A stretch of 64,000 bases of DNA from Chryseobacterium polytrichastri (GCF_900142445.1 NZ_FRAV01000001.1:1-64000); one strand, 5' to 3'. Shown: positions 44,677 through 53,504, counted from the stretch's first letter. Numbers and translations: made by a program. The notes: generated from the letters alone by a model not told the origin.

Positions 44677-45012
44677 TTACTTGTTGGTTTCATCTTCCAC
44701 GGAAGCGTCTGGTGCATTGTTTTTTACGGATTCAATTCCGTTTTCTCTACCACTTTCAGATTCGTACATTTCACTGGTTCCAATGATTTGTCCATTACCT
44801 GCTTTTAAATTGAAAAAAGGCTTTCCGTTTGAAGATGTCTTTCTTTCAAATTTCGAATCTTCCTTAGAATTTGTTTTCACAGATTCAATCCCATTTTCGC
44901 ATGCAGCTTTTGAGTTGTATCCCTGACTCGTCAGAATGACTTGTCCGTTTACTGCTTTTAAGTTAAATTGATAATCATCATTTGTTCTTTTAGAAATAAT
45001 AAATTTTCCCAT
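44677..45012 (-). CDS. YegP-like protein with two DUF1508 repeats
   Basis: This 111-aa protein is built of two homologous units of about 48 residues: FIISKRTNDDYQFNLKAVNG ... SKAACENGIESVK, and FERKTSSNGKPFFNLKAGNG ... SESGRENGIESVK. Each has the DUF1508 pattern of a short beta-hairpin plus helix ending in NGIxSVK. The function of the family is unsettled. It has no signal peptide. A single gene with its own terminator is indicated. Confidence 0.9.
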   Translation of the reverse strand: MGKFIISKRTNDDYQFNLKAVNGQVILTSQGYNSKAACENGIESVKTNSKEDSKFERKTSSNGKPFFNLKAGNGQIIGTSEMYESESGRENGIESVKNNAPDASVEDETNK

Positions 45013-45219
45013 AGTTGTAAATATTTAATGTTTGGTTAAAAAGGGTTTTAATTTTCAAATAAAAATAATAAAAATTTTTAATCTATTAGTGTTTAAAATT
45101 CCATTGTTTATTATACGACAATTTATACTTTTTTATGATGACTTCTTTCGGAAAAGTTATAGTAAGTTGAACATATTCGTTCTGATTATCCATTTTTCAT
45201 TATTAATCTAAAGGTAATT

Positions 45220-45254
45220 AAAAAAATAAAAAGCGCCTCATTTTGAGGCGCTTT
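45220..45254 (-). terminator. Terminator of the fatty-acid oxidation operon
   Basis: AAAGCGCCTCA (45230-45240) pairs perfectly with TGAGGCGCTTT (45244-45254). On the minus strand a T-rich run follows. It begins 25 bp after the acyl-CoA dehydrogenase stop. Confidence 0.92.
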
Positions 45255-45279
45255 GAAATCAAATTTATAGGTTTAAAAG

Positions 45280-47070
45280 CTAGTAAGCTCCTTTCTCAAT
45301 ATAATGAGCAGCCACTTTCTCAGTTAATGCTACTACATTTGGATTGTTTGTATATTTTGTAAATCTTCTCAATCCTGAAAGCATCATTCTCTGTTCGTCT
45401 CCTTCAGCGAAAGAAATGATTCCTTCTTTAGCAGCAGTAATGATTTTTTCAACAGCTTTATAAAGGTTTAATTGAGCCATTGCAGCTTCCACAGAATCAG
45501 CAGAGAAATGCTTTTCGGCTCTTAAAATTGCAGATTCAGCCATATAGATTTGGTTAAGAATTTCAGATGCATTTAATAATAAATGTTGCTGTTTCTCAAT
45601 ATCCATCATGTATTTTTGAAGTGCAGCCCCAGCAACCATTAAAAATACTTTCTTAAGATTGGCAATGATGGTTTTTTCTTCACTCATAAATTCAGAATAA
45701 TCAGGAACTTCAAACGAAGGAATTCCCATCAATTCTTTGCTGATCGCCATTGCAGGAGAAAGTAAATCTAATTCTCCCTTCATTGCTCTCTTAATCAACA
45801 TTCCAACGGCTAGCAATCTGTTGATTTCGTTGGTTCCTTCATAGATTCTTCCGATTCTTGCATCTCTCCATGCAGATTCCATTGGAGTATCTTCTGAGAA
45901 TCCCATTCCACCATAAATCTGGATTCCTTCATCAGCTGTATTTTGAGTAAGGTCAGAAACAAAAACTTTAAGGATTGAAGCTTCTACTGCAAATTCTTCA
46001 ACACCTTTTAATTCTGCTTGTTGATGATCCATTCCTCCAGAAACTAATTCTGTAATTTTATCTTCTACATTTTTTGCTAAACGGTAAGATCCTGCTTCAC
46101 TCACGAAAACACCTGTAGACATTTCAGCAATTTTCTTTCTGATTGCTCCGAAAGTTGAGATAGAAACTCCAAACTGTTTTCTTTCGTTTGAATATTGAAT
46201 AGAATGGTTTAAGATTCTTCTTTGTCCGTCAAGGTTTGCCGCAGCTAACTTGATTCTACCAACATTCAATGCATTTAAAGCGATTTTGAAACCATTGTTT
46301 CTTTCGCCCAACATATTCTCTACAGGAACCTTCATATCATTGAAGAAAACCTGACGTGTAGAAGATGAACGAATACCTAGTTTGTGCTCCTCCTCACCGA
46401 AAGTCAAACTTTCAGGATTTTCAAGCTCTGAACGGTTGATAACAAAACCTGTGATGTTTTTATCATCATCTATCTTAGCAAACAAAGTGAAAGTATCAGC
46501 AAAACCTGCATTGGAAATCCACATTTTTTGTCCGTTGATGATATAATGTTTTCCATCTTCAGATAATTTTGCTCTTGTTTTTCCTGAGTTGGCATCAGAA
46601 CCGGCATCTGGTTCAGTCAAACAATAGGCTCCGAATTTTGTTCCGGTAGCTAAATCCGGAAGATATTTCTTTTTTAATTCTTCACTTCCGTAAAGTAGCG
46701 TTGGCAAAGTTCCGATTCCGGTATGCGCTCCATAAGCTGTAGCCAATGAACCATTTCCTCCTGAAACATAATCACAAGCCAACATAGTGCTCACAAAGCC
46801 CATTCCAAGACCTCCGTATTCTTCAGGAACAGTGATTCCTAATAGTCCCATTTCGCCTAATTTACGCATGGTTTCTTCAGTCAAAGCGTAATCTTTTTTC
46901 TCAAAACGATCATGCTGTGGGATCACTTCTCTATCAATAAATTCTTTAGCAGAATCACGAAGCATTCTTTGTTCTTCAGAAAGTTCTTCCAAAGAAAATA
47001 TTTCATTAGCAGGAATTTCTTTAATTAAAAACTCACCGCCTTTTAATGTTTTATTAAGTGTATCACTCAT
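45280..47070 (-). CDS. fadE: Acyl-CoA dehydrogenase (FadE, long form)
   Basis: This flavoenzyme performs the first oxidation of beta-oxidation. At 596 aa it has the standard N-terminal helical domain, the FAD/substrate signatures YCLTEPDAGSDANS and KMWISNAG, the C-terminal motif DARIGRIYEGTNEINRLL (the catalytic base Glu in this group is expected in YEGT) and a further 170-residue helical extension. That is the long FadE form encoded with FadN and FadA in Bacillus. It is the last gene of the marR-fadN-fadA-fadE group, 70 bp after the thiolase, and is followed by a strong terminator. Confidence 0.92.
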   Translation of the reverse strand: MSDTLNKTLKGGEFLIKEIPANEIFSLEELSEEQRMLRDSAKEFIDREVIPQHDRFEKKDYALTEETMRKLGEMGLLGITVPEEYGGLGMGFVSTMLACDYVSGGNGSLATAYGAHTGIGTLPTLLYGSEELKKKYLPDLATGTKFGAYCLTEPDAGSDANSGKTRAKLSEDGKHYIINGQKMWISNAGFADTFTLFAKIDDDKNITGFVINRSELENPESLTFGEEEHKLGIRSSSTRQVFFNDMKVPVENMLGERNNGFKIALNALNVGRIKLAAANLDGQRRILNHSIQYSNERKQFGVSISTFGAIRKKIAEMSTGVFVSEAGSYRLAKNVEDKITELVSGGMDHQQAELKGVEEFAVEASILKVFVSDLTQNTADEGIQIYGGMGFSEDTPMESAWRDARIGRIYEGTNEINRLLAVGMLIKRAMKGELDLLSPAMAISKELMGIPSFEVPDYSEFMSEEKTIIANLKKVFLMVAGAALQKYMMDIEKQQHLLLNASEILNQIYMAESAILRAEKHFSADSVEAAMAQLNLYKAVEKIITAAKEGIISFAEGDEQRMMLSGLRRFTKYTNNPNVVALTEKVAAHYIEKGAY

Positions 47071-47094
47071 TGTTTTTGTTTTTTCTTATTAAGG

Positions 47095-47127
47095 AAACCT
47101 TCAAGGTTTTTAAAACCTTGAAGGTTT
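47095..47127. repeat. Near-perfect palindrome between fadA and fadE
   Basis: AAACCTTCAAGGTTTT (47095-47110), a single T, and AAAACCTTGAAGGTTT (47112-47127) form a 16-bp stem. It lies 14 bp after the thiolase stop. Similar AACCTTCAAGG palindromes are common between genes in this phylum (from memory). It could act as an intercistronic attenuator or RNA-stability element. Confidence 0.7.
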
Positions 47128-47140
47128 AGTTTTTATTGTA

Positions 47141-48319
47141 TTATAAAAGCTCAAAAATTGAAGCTGCACCTTGACCCGTTCCAACGCACATAGAAACCAT
47201 TCCGTATTTGTTTCCGCGTTTTCTCATTTCGTCAAGAAGTTGAACTGTTAATTTTGTTCCTGTGCATCCAAGGGGGTGACCAAGAGCGATCGCTCCTCCG
47301 TTTACATTCAGAATATCAGGATTTAAGTTTAATTCCTTTTTGATAGCAACAGATTGTGATGCGAATGCTTCGTTTAATTCGATTAATTCAATATCTTTTA
47401 ATTCTAATCCTGCTTGTTTTAATGCTTTTGGAATCGCATAAATTGGTCCCATTCCCATGATTCTTGGCTCAAGACCTGCAGCTGCGTAAGCAACTAATCT
47501 TGCTTCTGGTTCCAATCCTAATTCTTTTACCATTTCTTCGCTCATGACGATTACGAAAGCGGCTCCGTCACTCATTTGAGAAGAGTTTCCGGCTGTTACG
47601 CTTCCTCCGTTGGCAAATACAGGTCTTAACTTTGCTAAGCCTTCCAAAGAAGTATCTTTTCTTGGACCTTCATCTACTGAAAAATCAAACTTTTTAGTCT
47701 GCATTTTCTGATTTTCATCCAGGAAATTATATTCAACAGGAATCGAAACAATCTGGTTGGCAAATTTACCTTCCTGATTGGCTTTTAAAGCTTTCATATG
47801 AGATTCAAAAGCGAACTGATCCTGTTCTTCTCGTGTAATATGATATTGTTTGGCAACCTCTTCTGCAGTGTAACCCATTCCCCAATAATAATCAGGGTTT
47901 GTTTTTGCAATTTCCGTTTCAGGAACTGGCTTATAACCACCCATCGGAATATAAGACATTGATTCTGTCCCTCCTGCAATAATACAATCAGCCATTCCTG
48001 CCTGAATTTTTGCAGAAGCAATCGCAATTGCCTCACTTCCTGATGCACAATATCTGTTTACGGTAACTCCGGGAACTTTATCTGTATTCAATCCCATTAA
48101 TGAGATCAAACGAGCAACGTTCAAGCCTTGTTCAGCTTCTGGCATTGCGTTTCCTACGATAAGGTCATCAATTCTGTTTTTATCTAATTGCGGAAGTTCA
48201 GCCATTAATTTTTCAATTACGGTTGCCGCCATTACATCGGGTCTTGTGAATCTTAAACTTCCTTTTGGAGCTTTTCCAACGGCAGTTCTGAACCCCTTTA
48301 CTATATATGCTGTTTTCAT
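47141..48319 (-). CDS. fadA: Acetyl-CoA C-acyltransferase (3-ketoacyl-CoA thiolase)
   Basis: This enzyme performs the last step of beta-oxidation, cleaving 3-ketoacyl-CoA with CoA. At 392 aa it has the nucleophile Cys in VNRYCASGSEAI, NEAFAS, the His in GGAIALGHPLGCTGT and the second Cys in MCVGTGQGAA. It is complete, in contrast to the damaged thiolase at the start of the window. It lies between the REP-associated transposase insertion and fadE in the fatty-acid oxidation group. Confidence 0.94.
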   Translation of the reverse strand: MKTAYIVKGFRTAVGKAPKGSLRFTRPDVMAATVIEKLMAELPQLDKNRIDDLIVGNAMPEAEQGLNVARLISLMGLNTDKVPGVTVNRYCASGSEAIAIASAKIQAGMADCIIAGGTESMSYIPMGGYKPVPETEIAKTNPDYYWGMGYTAEEVAKQYHITREEQDQFAFESHMKALKANQEGKFANQIVSIPVEYNFLDENQKMQTKKFDFSVDEGPRKDTSLEGLAKLRPVFANGGSVTAGNSSQMSDGAAFVIVMSEEMVKELGLEPEARLVAYAAAGLEPRIMGMGPIYAIPKALKQAGLELKDIELIELNEAFASQSVAIKKELNLNPDILNVNGGAIALGHPLGCTGTKLTVQLLDEMRKRGNKYGMVSMCVGTGQGAASIFELL

Positions 48320-48357
48320 ATTTTTTATTGATTAATATTATTTTCTGAGAGTTTTTT

Positions 48358-48433
48358 GCCTCGTAGAGGTAAACTGTTCATAGCTATTTGTTTGTTTTTG
48401 CTTTGCGGAGCTCCGTAGGAGCGACCTGTTAAT
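48358..48433. repeat. REP-like pair, left side of RAYT gene
   Basis: GCCTCGTAGAGGT (48358-48370) is a small palindrome. GCGGAGCTCCGTAGGAGCGA with CCTGTTAAT (48405-48433) is the second unit. Both recur in inverted orientation at 48915-48989 on the other side of the transposase gene. Confidence 0.75.
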
Positions 48434-48893
48434 CTTCAATCCATTCAAATAAATATTCCGAATCATATTCAATTTCAAATTTTGACATAAAATCCAAATA
48501 TTCTTCTTTAAATGTTTTCTTTTTATGATGCTCTTCTTGGTTTAAAATATATTTAATAACAGAATCTACACTACTTTTAGAATAGGAGAAAGCTCCATAT
48601 CCTTCCTGCCAGTTGAATTTTCCATTAATCCAATTTTTATCATTAATAAATTTTGAAGAACCAGCCTTGATGTCTCTTACTAAGTCTGAAATTGAAATAA
48701 CAGGACTCATACTTATAAGAAGATGGACGTGATCCGGCATTGCAAAAACTGCGAATAATTTTTGATTTCTATTGGAAACAATACCTGTAATAAATTTATG
48801 TAATTCTTCTCTAATTTCTTTTGAAATCAGATTTTGTCTTCCTTTGACTGCGAAAACAATTTGAATATAAATTTGTGTATATGTGTTTGCCAT
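48429..48893 (-). CDS. REP-associated tyrosine transposase (Y1/IS200-like)
   Basis: This 154-aa HUH-type single-strand nuclease has the HUH motif in FAMPDHVHLLI and the catalytic Tyr region in YGAFSYSKSSVDSVIKYILNQEEHHKKKTF. In this family the protein cuts and joins REP hairpins. REP-like repeats flank the gene in inverted orientation (48358-48433 and 48915-48989), so the gene plus repeats form a REPtron of about 630 bp. It sits between fadN and fadA in the operon and in the same direction. Confidence 0.9.
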   Translation of the reverse strand: MANTYTQIYIQIVFAVKGRQNLISKEIREELHKFITGIVSNRNQKLFAVFAMPDHVHLLISMSPVISISDLVRDIKAGSSKFINDKNWINGKFNWQEGYGAFSYSKSSVDSVIKYILNQEEHHKKKTFKEEYLDFMSKFEIEYDSEYLFEWIED

Positions 48894-48914
48894 AAAAATT
48901 AAAGCGGTTATTAT

Positions 48915-48989
48915 CAGGTCGCCTCTACGAGGCTCGATAAAAATTACAAATTATTCTGCTATTAACAGTTCGCTCTTACGGAGCTGCCT
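48915..48989. repeat. REP-like pair, right side of RAYT gene
   Basis: CAGGTCGCCTCTACGAGGC (48915-48933) and ATTAACAGTTCGCTCTTACG with GAGCTGCCT (48961-48989) are inverted relatives of the two units on the left side. The fadN stop lies directly beyond. Confidence 0.75.
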
Positions 48990-48990
48990 A

Positions 48991-51384
48991 TTAATTTCTC
49001 AACGGTTTTCCGTTTTGCAACATGTACTGAATTCTCTCCAATGTTTTTCTTTCACCACAAAGCTGAAGGAAAGTCTCTCTTTCAAGATTCAATAAATATT
49101 GTTCAGTTACGATTGTTGGCTCAGAAAGATTTCCTCCGACCATTACATTGGCCAATTTATCTGCAATTTTCTTGTCGTGTGCAGAGATAAAGTTTCCTGT
49201 TAACATTTGGTCAGTTCCAACATAGAACATTCCCAATGCGTCTTTACCTAATACTTTTACTTTCTGCTCGATTGGTTGAGTATATCCTTGTTCAGCTAGT
49301 AATTTTGCAATCTTTTTAGCTTCTGCAATCTGTCTGTTTTTGCTAACGGAAACGATATCTTTACCTTTTTCAAGAATTCCCATATCGTATGCTTCATAAG
49401 CAGAAGTTGCTACTTTACCCATCGCGATGTTCATGAAGGCTTCACGAAGTCTGTTATTTTTAACATCATCGCTGTGGAATTCTCTTGAAGTTCTCAAGGT
49501 CAGTTCTTTCGTTCCACCACCACCAGGAATCACACCAACTCCGGTTTCTACCAATCCGATGTAAGTTTCTGCTGCTGCAACCACTCTGTCGGCGTGCATG
49601 GTCATTTCGCAACCACCACCAAGCGTCATTCCGTGAGGAGCAACGACAACAGGAATAGAAGAGTAACGAACTCTCATCATCGATTTTTGGAAATAAGCAA
49701 TTGCCATATTTAAATCATCCCAATCCTGCTCGATAGCCATCATTAAAATCATCGCCAAATTCGCTCCAACAGAGAAATTCGTGCCTTGATTTCCGATTAC
49801 TAAACCGTCATATTCTTTTTCAGCTAAATCAATTGCTCTGTTTAATCCATCTAGAACTTCGCCTCCAAGAGAGTTCATTTTTGAACGGATTTCGAAGTTG
49901 ATAATTCCGTCTCCTAAATCTTCAATCGAGGCACCTGAATTACTCCAAAGTGTTTTATTTTTTCTGATATTATCTAAAATAATGAAAGCATCCTGACCTG
50001 GAATTTTATTGTATTCACCTGAGTTTTTATCAACGAAAATACTTTGTCCCTCATCATTAACTTTATAGAAAGTTTCTACGTTTTTAACCCAGTCTGAAAC
50101 TTCATAACCGGCATCTTTAGCGAGTTCGATACCTTTTTGAACACCAACGGCATCCCAGATTTCAAATGGTCCGTTTTCCCAACCGAAACCTGCTCTCATG
50201 GCATCATCGATCTTATAAACCTCATCAGAAATTTCAGGAACTTTATGCGAAACATAAGCGAATAGTGCGCCTAATGATTTTCTGTAAAGCTCACCGGCTT
50301 TATCTTTTCCACCAATTAAGACTTTAAATCTGTCAATTGGCTTGTCAATATTTTTAGTTAATTCCAACGTAGGAAAAGATGATTTCCCTTGAAGTTCATA
50401 TTCTAAAGTCTCAAGGTTTAATCCATGAATTTCAGATTTACCATCTGCACTTTTCACTTTTTTATAGAAACCCTGTTGCGTTTTTGAACCTAACCATTTA
50501 TTATCAACCATCTTCTGGATGTAATCAGGAAGGGCAAACACATCATTGAAATTATTGGTTTCAGCACCGCTTTGGCGAACGCCATTCGCAACCATAACCA
50601 AGGTATCTAAACCAACAACATCCGCTGTTCTGAATGTCGCAGATTTTGGACGACCGATTACTGGACCTGTTAATTTATCTACTTCAGATACCGTTAATCC
50701 TAATTTTTGAACGTTGTGAAGGAGATCCATCATAGAGAACACTCCAATTCTGTTGGCAATAAATGCTGGAGTATCTTTTGCTAAAACGGTTGTTTTACCT
50801 AAGAATTTAGCTCCGTAGCTCATGTAGAAGTCAATAACTTCAGGAGCAGTATCATTTGTTGGAATAATTTCTAAAAGAGGAAGGTATCTTACAGGATTAA
50901 AGAAGTGTGTTCCTGCAAAATAATGTTTGAAATCATCGCTTCTTCCTTCTGTTAGGAAATGAATAGGAATTCCCGATGTATTGGAAGAAATCAACGTTCC
51001 AGGTTTTCTGAATTGTTCAATTTTCTCGTAAACTGATTTTTTGATATCTAGTCTTTCAACTACAACCTCAATAATCCAGTCTGTATTTTTTATTTTTGGT
51101 AAATCATCATCAAAATTTCCAACCTTGATTCTATCTGCGAATTTTGGAGAATAGAGTAGAGCCGGACTTGCTTTTTTCAGTTTTTCAAAGTTTTCAGAAG
51201 CGATTCTGTTTCTTACCGCTTTATCATCTTTGGTCAAACCTTTTTTCTGTTCTGCTTCAGTTAATTCAAAAGGAACGATATCCAAAAGCGAAACTTCTAC
51301 GCCAATATTAGCGAAGTGAGCCGCAATACCGCTTCCCATAATTCCTGAACCAAGAACCGTTACGTGTTTGATTCTTCTTTTCAT
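48991..51384 (-). CDS. fadN: 3-hydroxyacyl-CoA dehydrogenase/enoyl-CoA hydratase (FadN-type)
   Basis: This bifunctional enzyme catalyses the hydration and second oxidation steps of beta-oxidation. At 797 aa the dehydrogenase comes first (NAD motif VTVLGSGIMGSGIAAHFANIG, then FAGTHFFNPVRYLPLLEIIP and the C-terminal HAD part to about 400). The crotonase domain comes second (about 500-700, with PHGMTLGGGCEMTMHADRV and ETGVGVIPGGGGT). This order is the reverse of E. coli FadB and fits Bacillus FadN. It is 21 bp downstream of the marR gene and heads the catabolic group, with the RAYT insertion behind it. Confidence 0.92.
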   Translation of the reverse strand: MKRRIKHVTVLGSGIMGSGIAAHFANIGVEVSLLDIVPFELTEAEQKKGLTKDDKAVRNRIASENFEKLKKASPALLYSPKFADRIKVGNFDDDLPKIKNTDWIIEVVVERLDIKKSVYEKIEQFRKPGTLISSNTSGIPIHFLTEGRSDDFKHYFAGTHFFNPVRYLPLLEIIPTNDTAPEVIDFYMSYGAKFLGKTTVLAKDTPAFIANRIGVFSMMDLLHNVQKLGLTVSEVDKLTGPVIGRPKSATFRTADVVGLDTLVMVANGVRQSGAETNNFNDVFALPDYIQKMVDNKWLGSKTQQGFYKKVKSADGKSEIHGLNLETLEYELQGKSSFPTLELTKNIDKPIDRFKVLIGGKDKAGELYRKSLGALFAYVSHKVPEISDEVYKIDDAMRAGFGWENGPFEIWDAVGVQKGIELAKDAGYEVSDWVKNVETFYKVNDEGQSIFVDKNSGEYNKIPGQDAFIILDNIRKNKTLWSNSGASIEDLGDGIINFEIRSKMNSLGGEVLDGLNRAIDLAEKEYDGLVIGNQGTNFSVGANLAMILMMAIEQDWDDLNMAIAYFQKSMMRVRYSSIPVVVAPHGMTLGGGCEMTMHADRVVAAAETYIGLVETGVGVIPGGGGTKELTLRTSREFHSDDVKNNRLREAFMNIAMGKVATSAYEAYDMGILEKGKDIVSVSKNRQIAEAKKIAKLLAEQGYTQPIEQKVKVLGKDALGMFYVGTDQMLTGNFISAHDKKIADKLANVMVGGNLSEPTIVTEQYLLNLERETFLQLCGERKTLERIQYMLQNGKPLRN

Positions 51385-51405
51385 TTGATTTATTGATTTG
51401 TTATA

Positions 51406-51858
51406 TTATTTTTTATTATTTAAATCGATCGCAATTTTCATGATCTCAACCATGACTTCTTTGAAAGTATCTAACTTTTCCGGAGCAATTTTTTCCATCA
51501 CTCTTTTGTTGAAGTTAACGACAACTTCTTTAGACATGTTTCTGGAGTTCAGTCCTTTATCGGTTAGTTTTATAATTACTTCACGCTTGTCTGTGGTTGT
51601 TTTTTCCTTATAAATATATCCGTTGTCTTCAAGAAGTTTGATAATTCTTGTTAATGAAGTGGGTTCAATGGCCATTTTAGGACCTAAATTCGTACTTCTC
51701 GTGCCTTCTTTAGGATCAATTTTAAGAAGAGTAAGGGCCTGAACGGCTGTGGAATCATGTTCCTGAGCAAGATCTGTATACATTTTAGAAACAGCCAACC
51801 AAGTCTGCTTTAAAATTAGATCTACGTTTTCTATTTTATCTTTATTGTTGTCCATCAT
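51406..51858 (-). CDS. MarR-family regulator, probable repressor of the fad operon
   Basis: This 150-aa protein has the winged-helix core: EHDSTAVQALTLLKIDPKEGTRSTNLGPKMAIEPTSLTRIIKLLEDNGYIYKE, followed by the DKREVIIKLTDKG wing and helical dimer ends. It is the first gene of the fatty-acid oxidation group. A palindromic site overlaps its promoter and a second lies 83 bp upstream, so autoregulation and acyl-CoA-responsive control of the operon are likely (inferred). Bacillus uses a TetR-type FadR for the same operon, so the regulator type differs here. Confidence 0.88.
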   Translation of the reverse strand: MMDNNKDKIENVDLILKQTWLAVSKMYTDLAQEHDSTAVQALTLLKIDPKEGTRSTNLGPKMAIEPTSLTRIIKLLEDNGYIYKEKTTTDKREVIIKLTDKGLNSRNMSKEVVVNFNKRVMEKIAPEKLDTFKEVMVEIMKIAIDLNNKK

Positions 51859-51879
51859 TTTTTGGGAAATGGTTTAATT

Positions 51880-51887
51880 CAAATGTA
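51880..51887 (-). promoter_or_regulatory. -7 promoter element of the marR-fad operon
   Basis: On the minus strand this reads TACATTTG, matching TAnnTTTG, 21 bp before the marR ATG. The operator at 51892-51911 lies just upstream in the spacer. Confidence 0.65.
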
Positions 51888-51891
51888 GTAA

Positions 51892-51911
51892 ATATTATGC
51901 ATGCATAGTAT
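51892..51911. promoter_or_regulatory. Operator O1 (palindrome) overlapping the marR promoter
   Basis: ATATTATGCATGCATAGTAT is the same palindrome as O2 with one mismatch. It covers the spacer directly upstream of the -7 element, a position that would block RNA polymerase. Confidence 0.75.
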
Positions 51912-51974
51912 TTATTAACGTTAAATTTTGTTAATAGATTGATAGTTAAGTGTTTAAATTGTATGATTAGCATA

Positions 51975-51994
51975 ATACTATGCATGCATAGTAT
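51975..51994. promoter_or_regulatory. Operator O2, perfect 20-bp palindrome
   Basis: ATACTATGCATGCATAGTAT is its own reverse complement. It lies 83 bp (eight helical turns) from O1, centre to centre, between marR and the ABC ATPase gene. It is probably a second binding site for the MarR protein. Confidence 0.78.
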
Positions 51995-52020
51995 ATGAGG
52001 TTAATAAAGAAAAACGCGTA

Positions 52021-52944
52021 TTAGTAAATGGTTTTCACGAAATTAACTATTTCTTCGAAAGATTCGCATTGTTGTTTCATGGAATCATTAGAAATAACCC
52101 AAAAGTTGTTTTGGAGTTCAAAATTTAATAAAGAAAGGTCTTTTTGGAAGTTTTTTTGAAGTAATGAATACAACATTTCTTTATAAAAATCGGGTGCAAT
52201 GATTTTTGGAGCTACAAAATTTTCATTAACTTGAAATAAAGAGGCATTTGTTAGCTCATCATGCTGAAGTAAAATATCTTCAACAATCCCGGAATACAAA
52301 TGACTATCCTTTACGTACCATATTTTATCTGCAAACTCTTTGGCCAATCGCCAATCGTGGGACGAAAATAAAATCAATTTATTCTGTTCTTTAGCTAATT
52401 TCCTAAGCGTTTTTAAGATGATGATTTTATTCTTTTCATCTAAATGAGTTGTAGGTTCATCCAGAATAATAATAGGAGAGTTCTGTGTTAGTGCCCTTCC
52501 AATAAAAGCCTTTTGAAGGTTTCCGTCTGAGAGGTTTTTCAGAAGAGTATGTTTGTATTGGTCTAAATCTAATGCTGAAATAATATCAGAAACTTCTTCT
52601 CTGTCTTCTTTTTTAAGCTCAAAATAGAAAGGATAGTAAATGTATTTTCCTAGTGAAATAAGATCTTCAACGGTATAATTCTGCGGAATAATAGACTTTG
52701 AAAATACCACGGCAATGTTTTCTGCAATCTCCTTAACAGAAAGGTTTTTTATATTTTTATTATTAATTGAAATTTCCCCGCTTAATAAAGCATTTTGATG
52801 GAGAATAGATTTGATTAAAGTAGTTTTTCCTACACCGTTGTTACCAATCAATAAACATACGTCTCCTAAATTCAAATGAGCAGAAGCATTTGAAATTAAG
52901 GTTTTATTGTAGCCGATGTTTGCTTGTTTGATTTGTAGGTGCAT
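52021..52944 (-). CDS. ABC transporter ATP-binding protein (FecE/iron-chelate type)
   Basis: This 307-aa protein powers import with a FecCD-type permease. It shows Walker A GNNGVGKTTLIKS, the Q-loop region AVVFSKSIIPQNYTVEDLISLGKY, the signature LSDGNLQKAFIGRAL (Asp in place of the second Gly) and Walker B IIILDEPTTHLD. A 65-residue C-terminal extension is of unknown role. Its partner permease is at 53648-54622; the two are separated by a 690-bp inserted module. No binding-protein gene is in the window. The substrate is probably a siderophore, haem or cobalamin. Confidence 0.9.
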   Translation of the reverse strand: MHLQIKQANIGYNKTLISNASAHLNLGDVCLLIGNNGVGKTTLIKSILHQNALLSGEISINNKNIKNLSVKEIAENIAVVFSKSIIPQNYTVEDLISLGKYIYYPFYFELKKEDREEVSDIISALDLDQYKHTLLKNLSDGNLQKAFIGRALTQNSPIIILDEPTTHLDEKNKIIILKTLRKLAKEQNKLILFSSHDWRLAKEFADKIWYVKDSHLYSGIVEDILLQHDELTNASLFQVNENFVAPKIIAPDFYKEMLYSLLQKNFQKDLSLLNFELQNNFWVISNDSMKQQCESFEEIVNFVKTIY

Positions 52945-52955
52945 TTCTCTATGTT

Positions 52956-53011
52956 GGTTTTCGCAAAGGCTCGAAGTTTGTTTTACAAAAATAGTGTTTT
53001 AAGGCGCAAGG
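52956..53011. repeat. GCGCAAAG-type repeat R1
   Basis: It contains GGTTTTCGCAAAGG and TTTTAAGGCGCAAGG. It is a direct relative of R2 (53450-53504) and inverted to R3 (53587-53642). It bounds the GxxExxY module on the ATPase side. Confidence 0.75.
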
Positions 53012-53045
53012 AATTTGACAAAGTCAAATTTTTATACTGATTAAT

Positions 53046-53423
53046 TTATAAAAAATTTACGATTCTAGTTACTCCATTTTTAAAGACATCGGATTGAAAA
53101 TTCAATAATAAACCTAATTTACAATTTGTCATTTTTAAATAAGTTAAAAGTTGAGCTTTATGAGTTGGATTGATGTAGTCAACCGTTTTTATTTCCAAAA
53201 TTAGTTTGTTTTCTACAATTATGTTTAGTCTAAAAGCATTTTCTATTTTCAATTCTTCATATACAATTGGAAGTAGCTTTTGCTTTTCTACAAATAGTCC
53301 TGCTTTTATTAATTCATAAAATAGACATTCTTCATAAACATGCTCAAATAATCCAGCTCCGAGTTTTTTATGAATTTTTAATCCTGTCTCAAAGACAATC
53401 TTTGATAATTCGTTTTCTGTCAT
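53046..53423 (-). CDS. GxxExxY protein
   Basis: This 125-aa protein carries the naming motif (GAGLFEHVYEECLFYEL) and a nuclease-like core (ENKLILEIKTVDYINPTHKAQLLTYLKMTN, with the ExK pair and a following Gln), so a PD-(D/E)XK-type fold is likely. The role of the family is not established. The gene is bracketed by GCGCAAAG-type repeats (52956-53011, 53450-53504, 53587-53642) and interrupts the ABC transporter genes, suggesting that gene and repeats move or are inherited together. Confidence 0.9.
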   Translation of the reverse strand: MTENELSKIVFETGLKIHKKLGAGLFEHVYEECLFYELIKAGLFVEKQKLLPIVYEELKIENAFRLNIIVENKLILEIKTVDYINPTHKAQLLTYLKMTNCKLGLLLNFQSDVFKNGVTRIVNFL

Positions 53424-53449
53424 TTGTGTTGTGTTTTTTATTCTTTCTT

Positions 53450-53504
53450 GGTTTTTCGCAAAGGCGCAAAGATTTCAATTTTCATGGTGTTTTTAAGGCG
53501 CAAG
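53450..53504. repeat. GCGCAAAG-type repeat R2
   Basis: GGTTTTTCGCAAAGGCGCAA and TTTTTAAGGCGCAAG, in the same orientation as R1. It lies directly upstream of the GxxExxY start. Confidence 0.75.
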
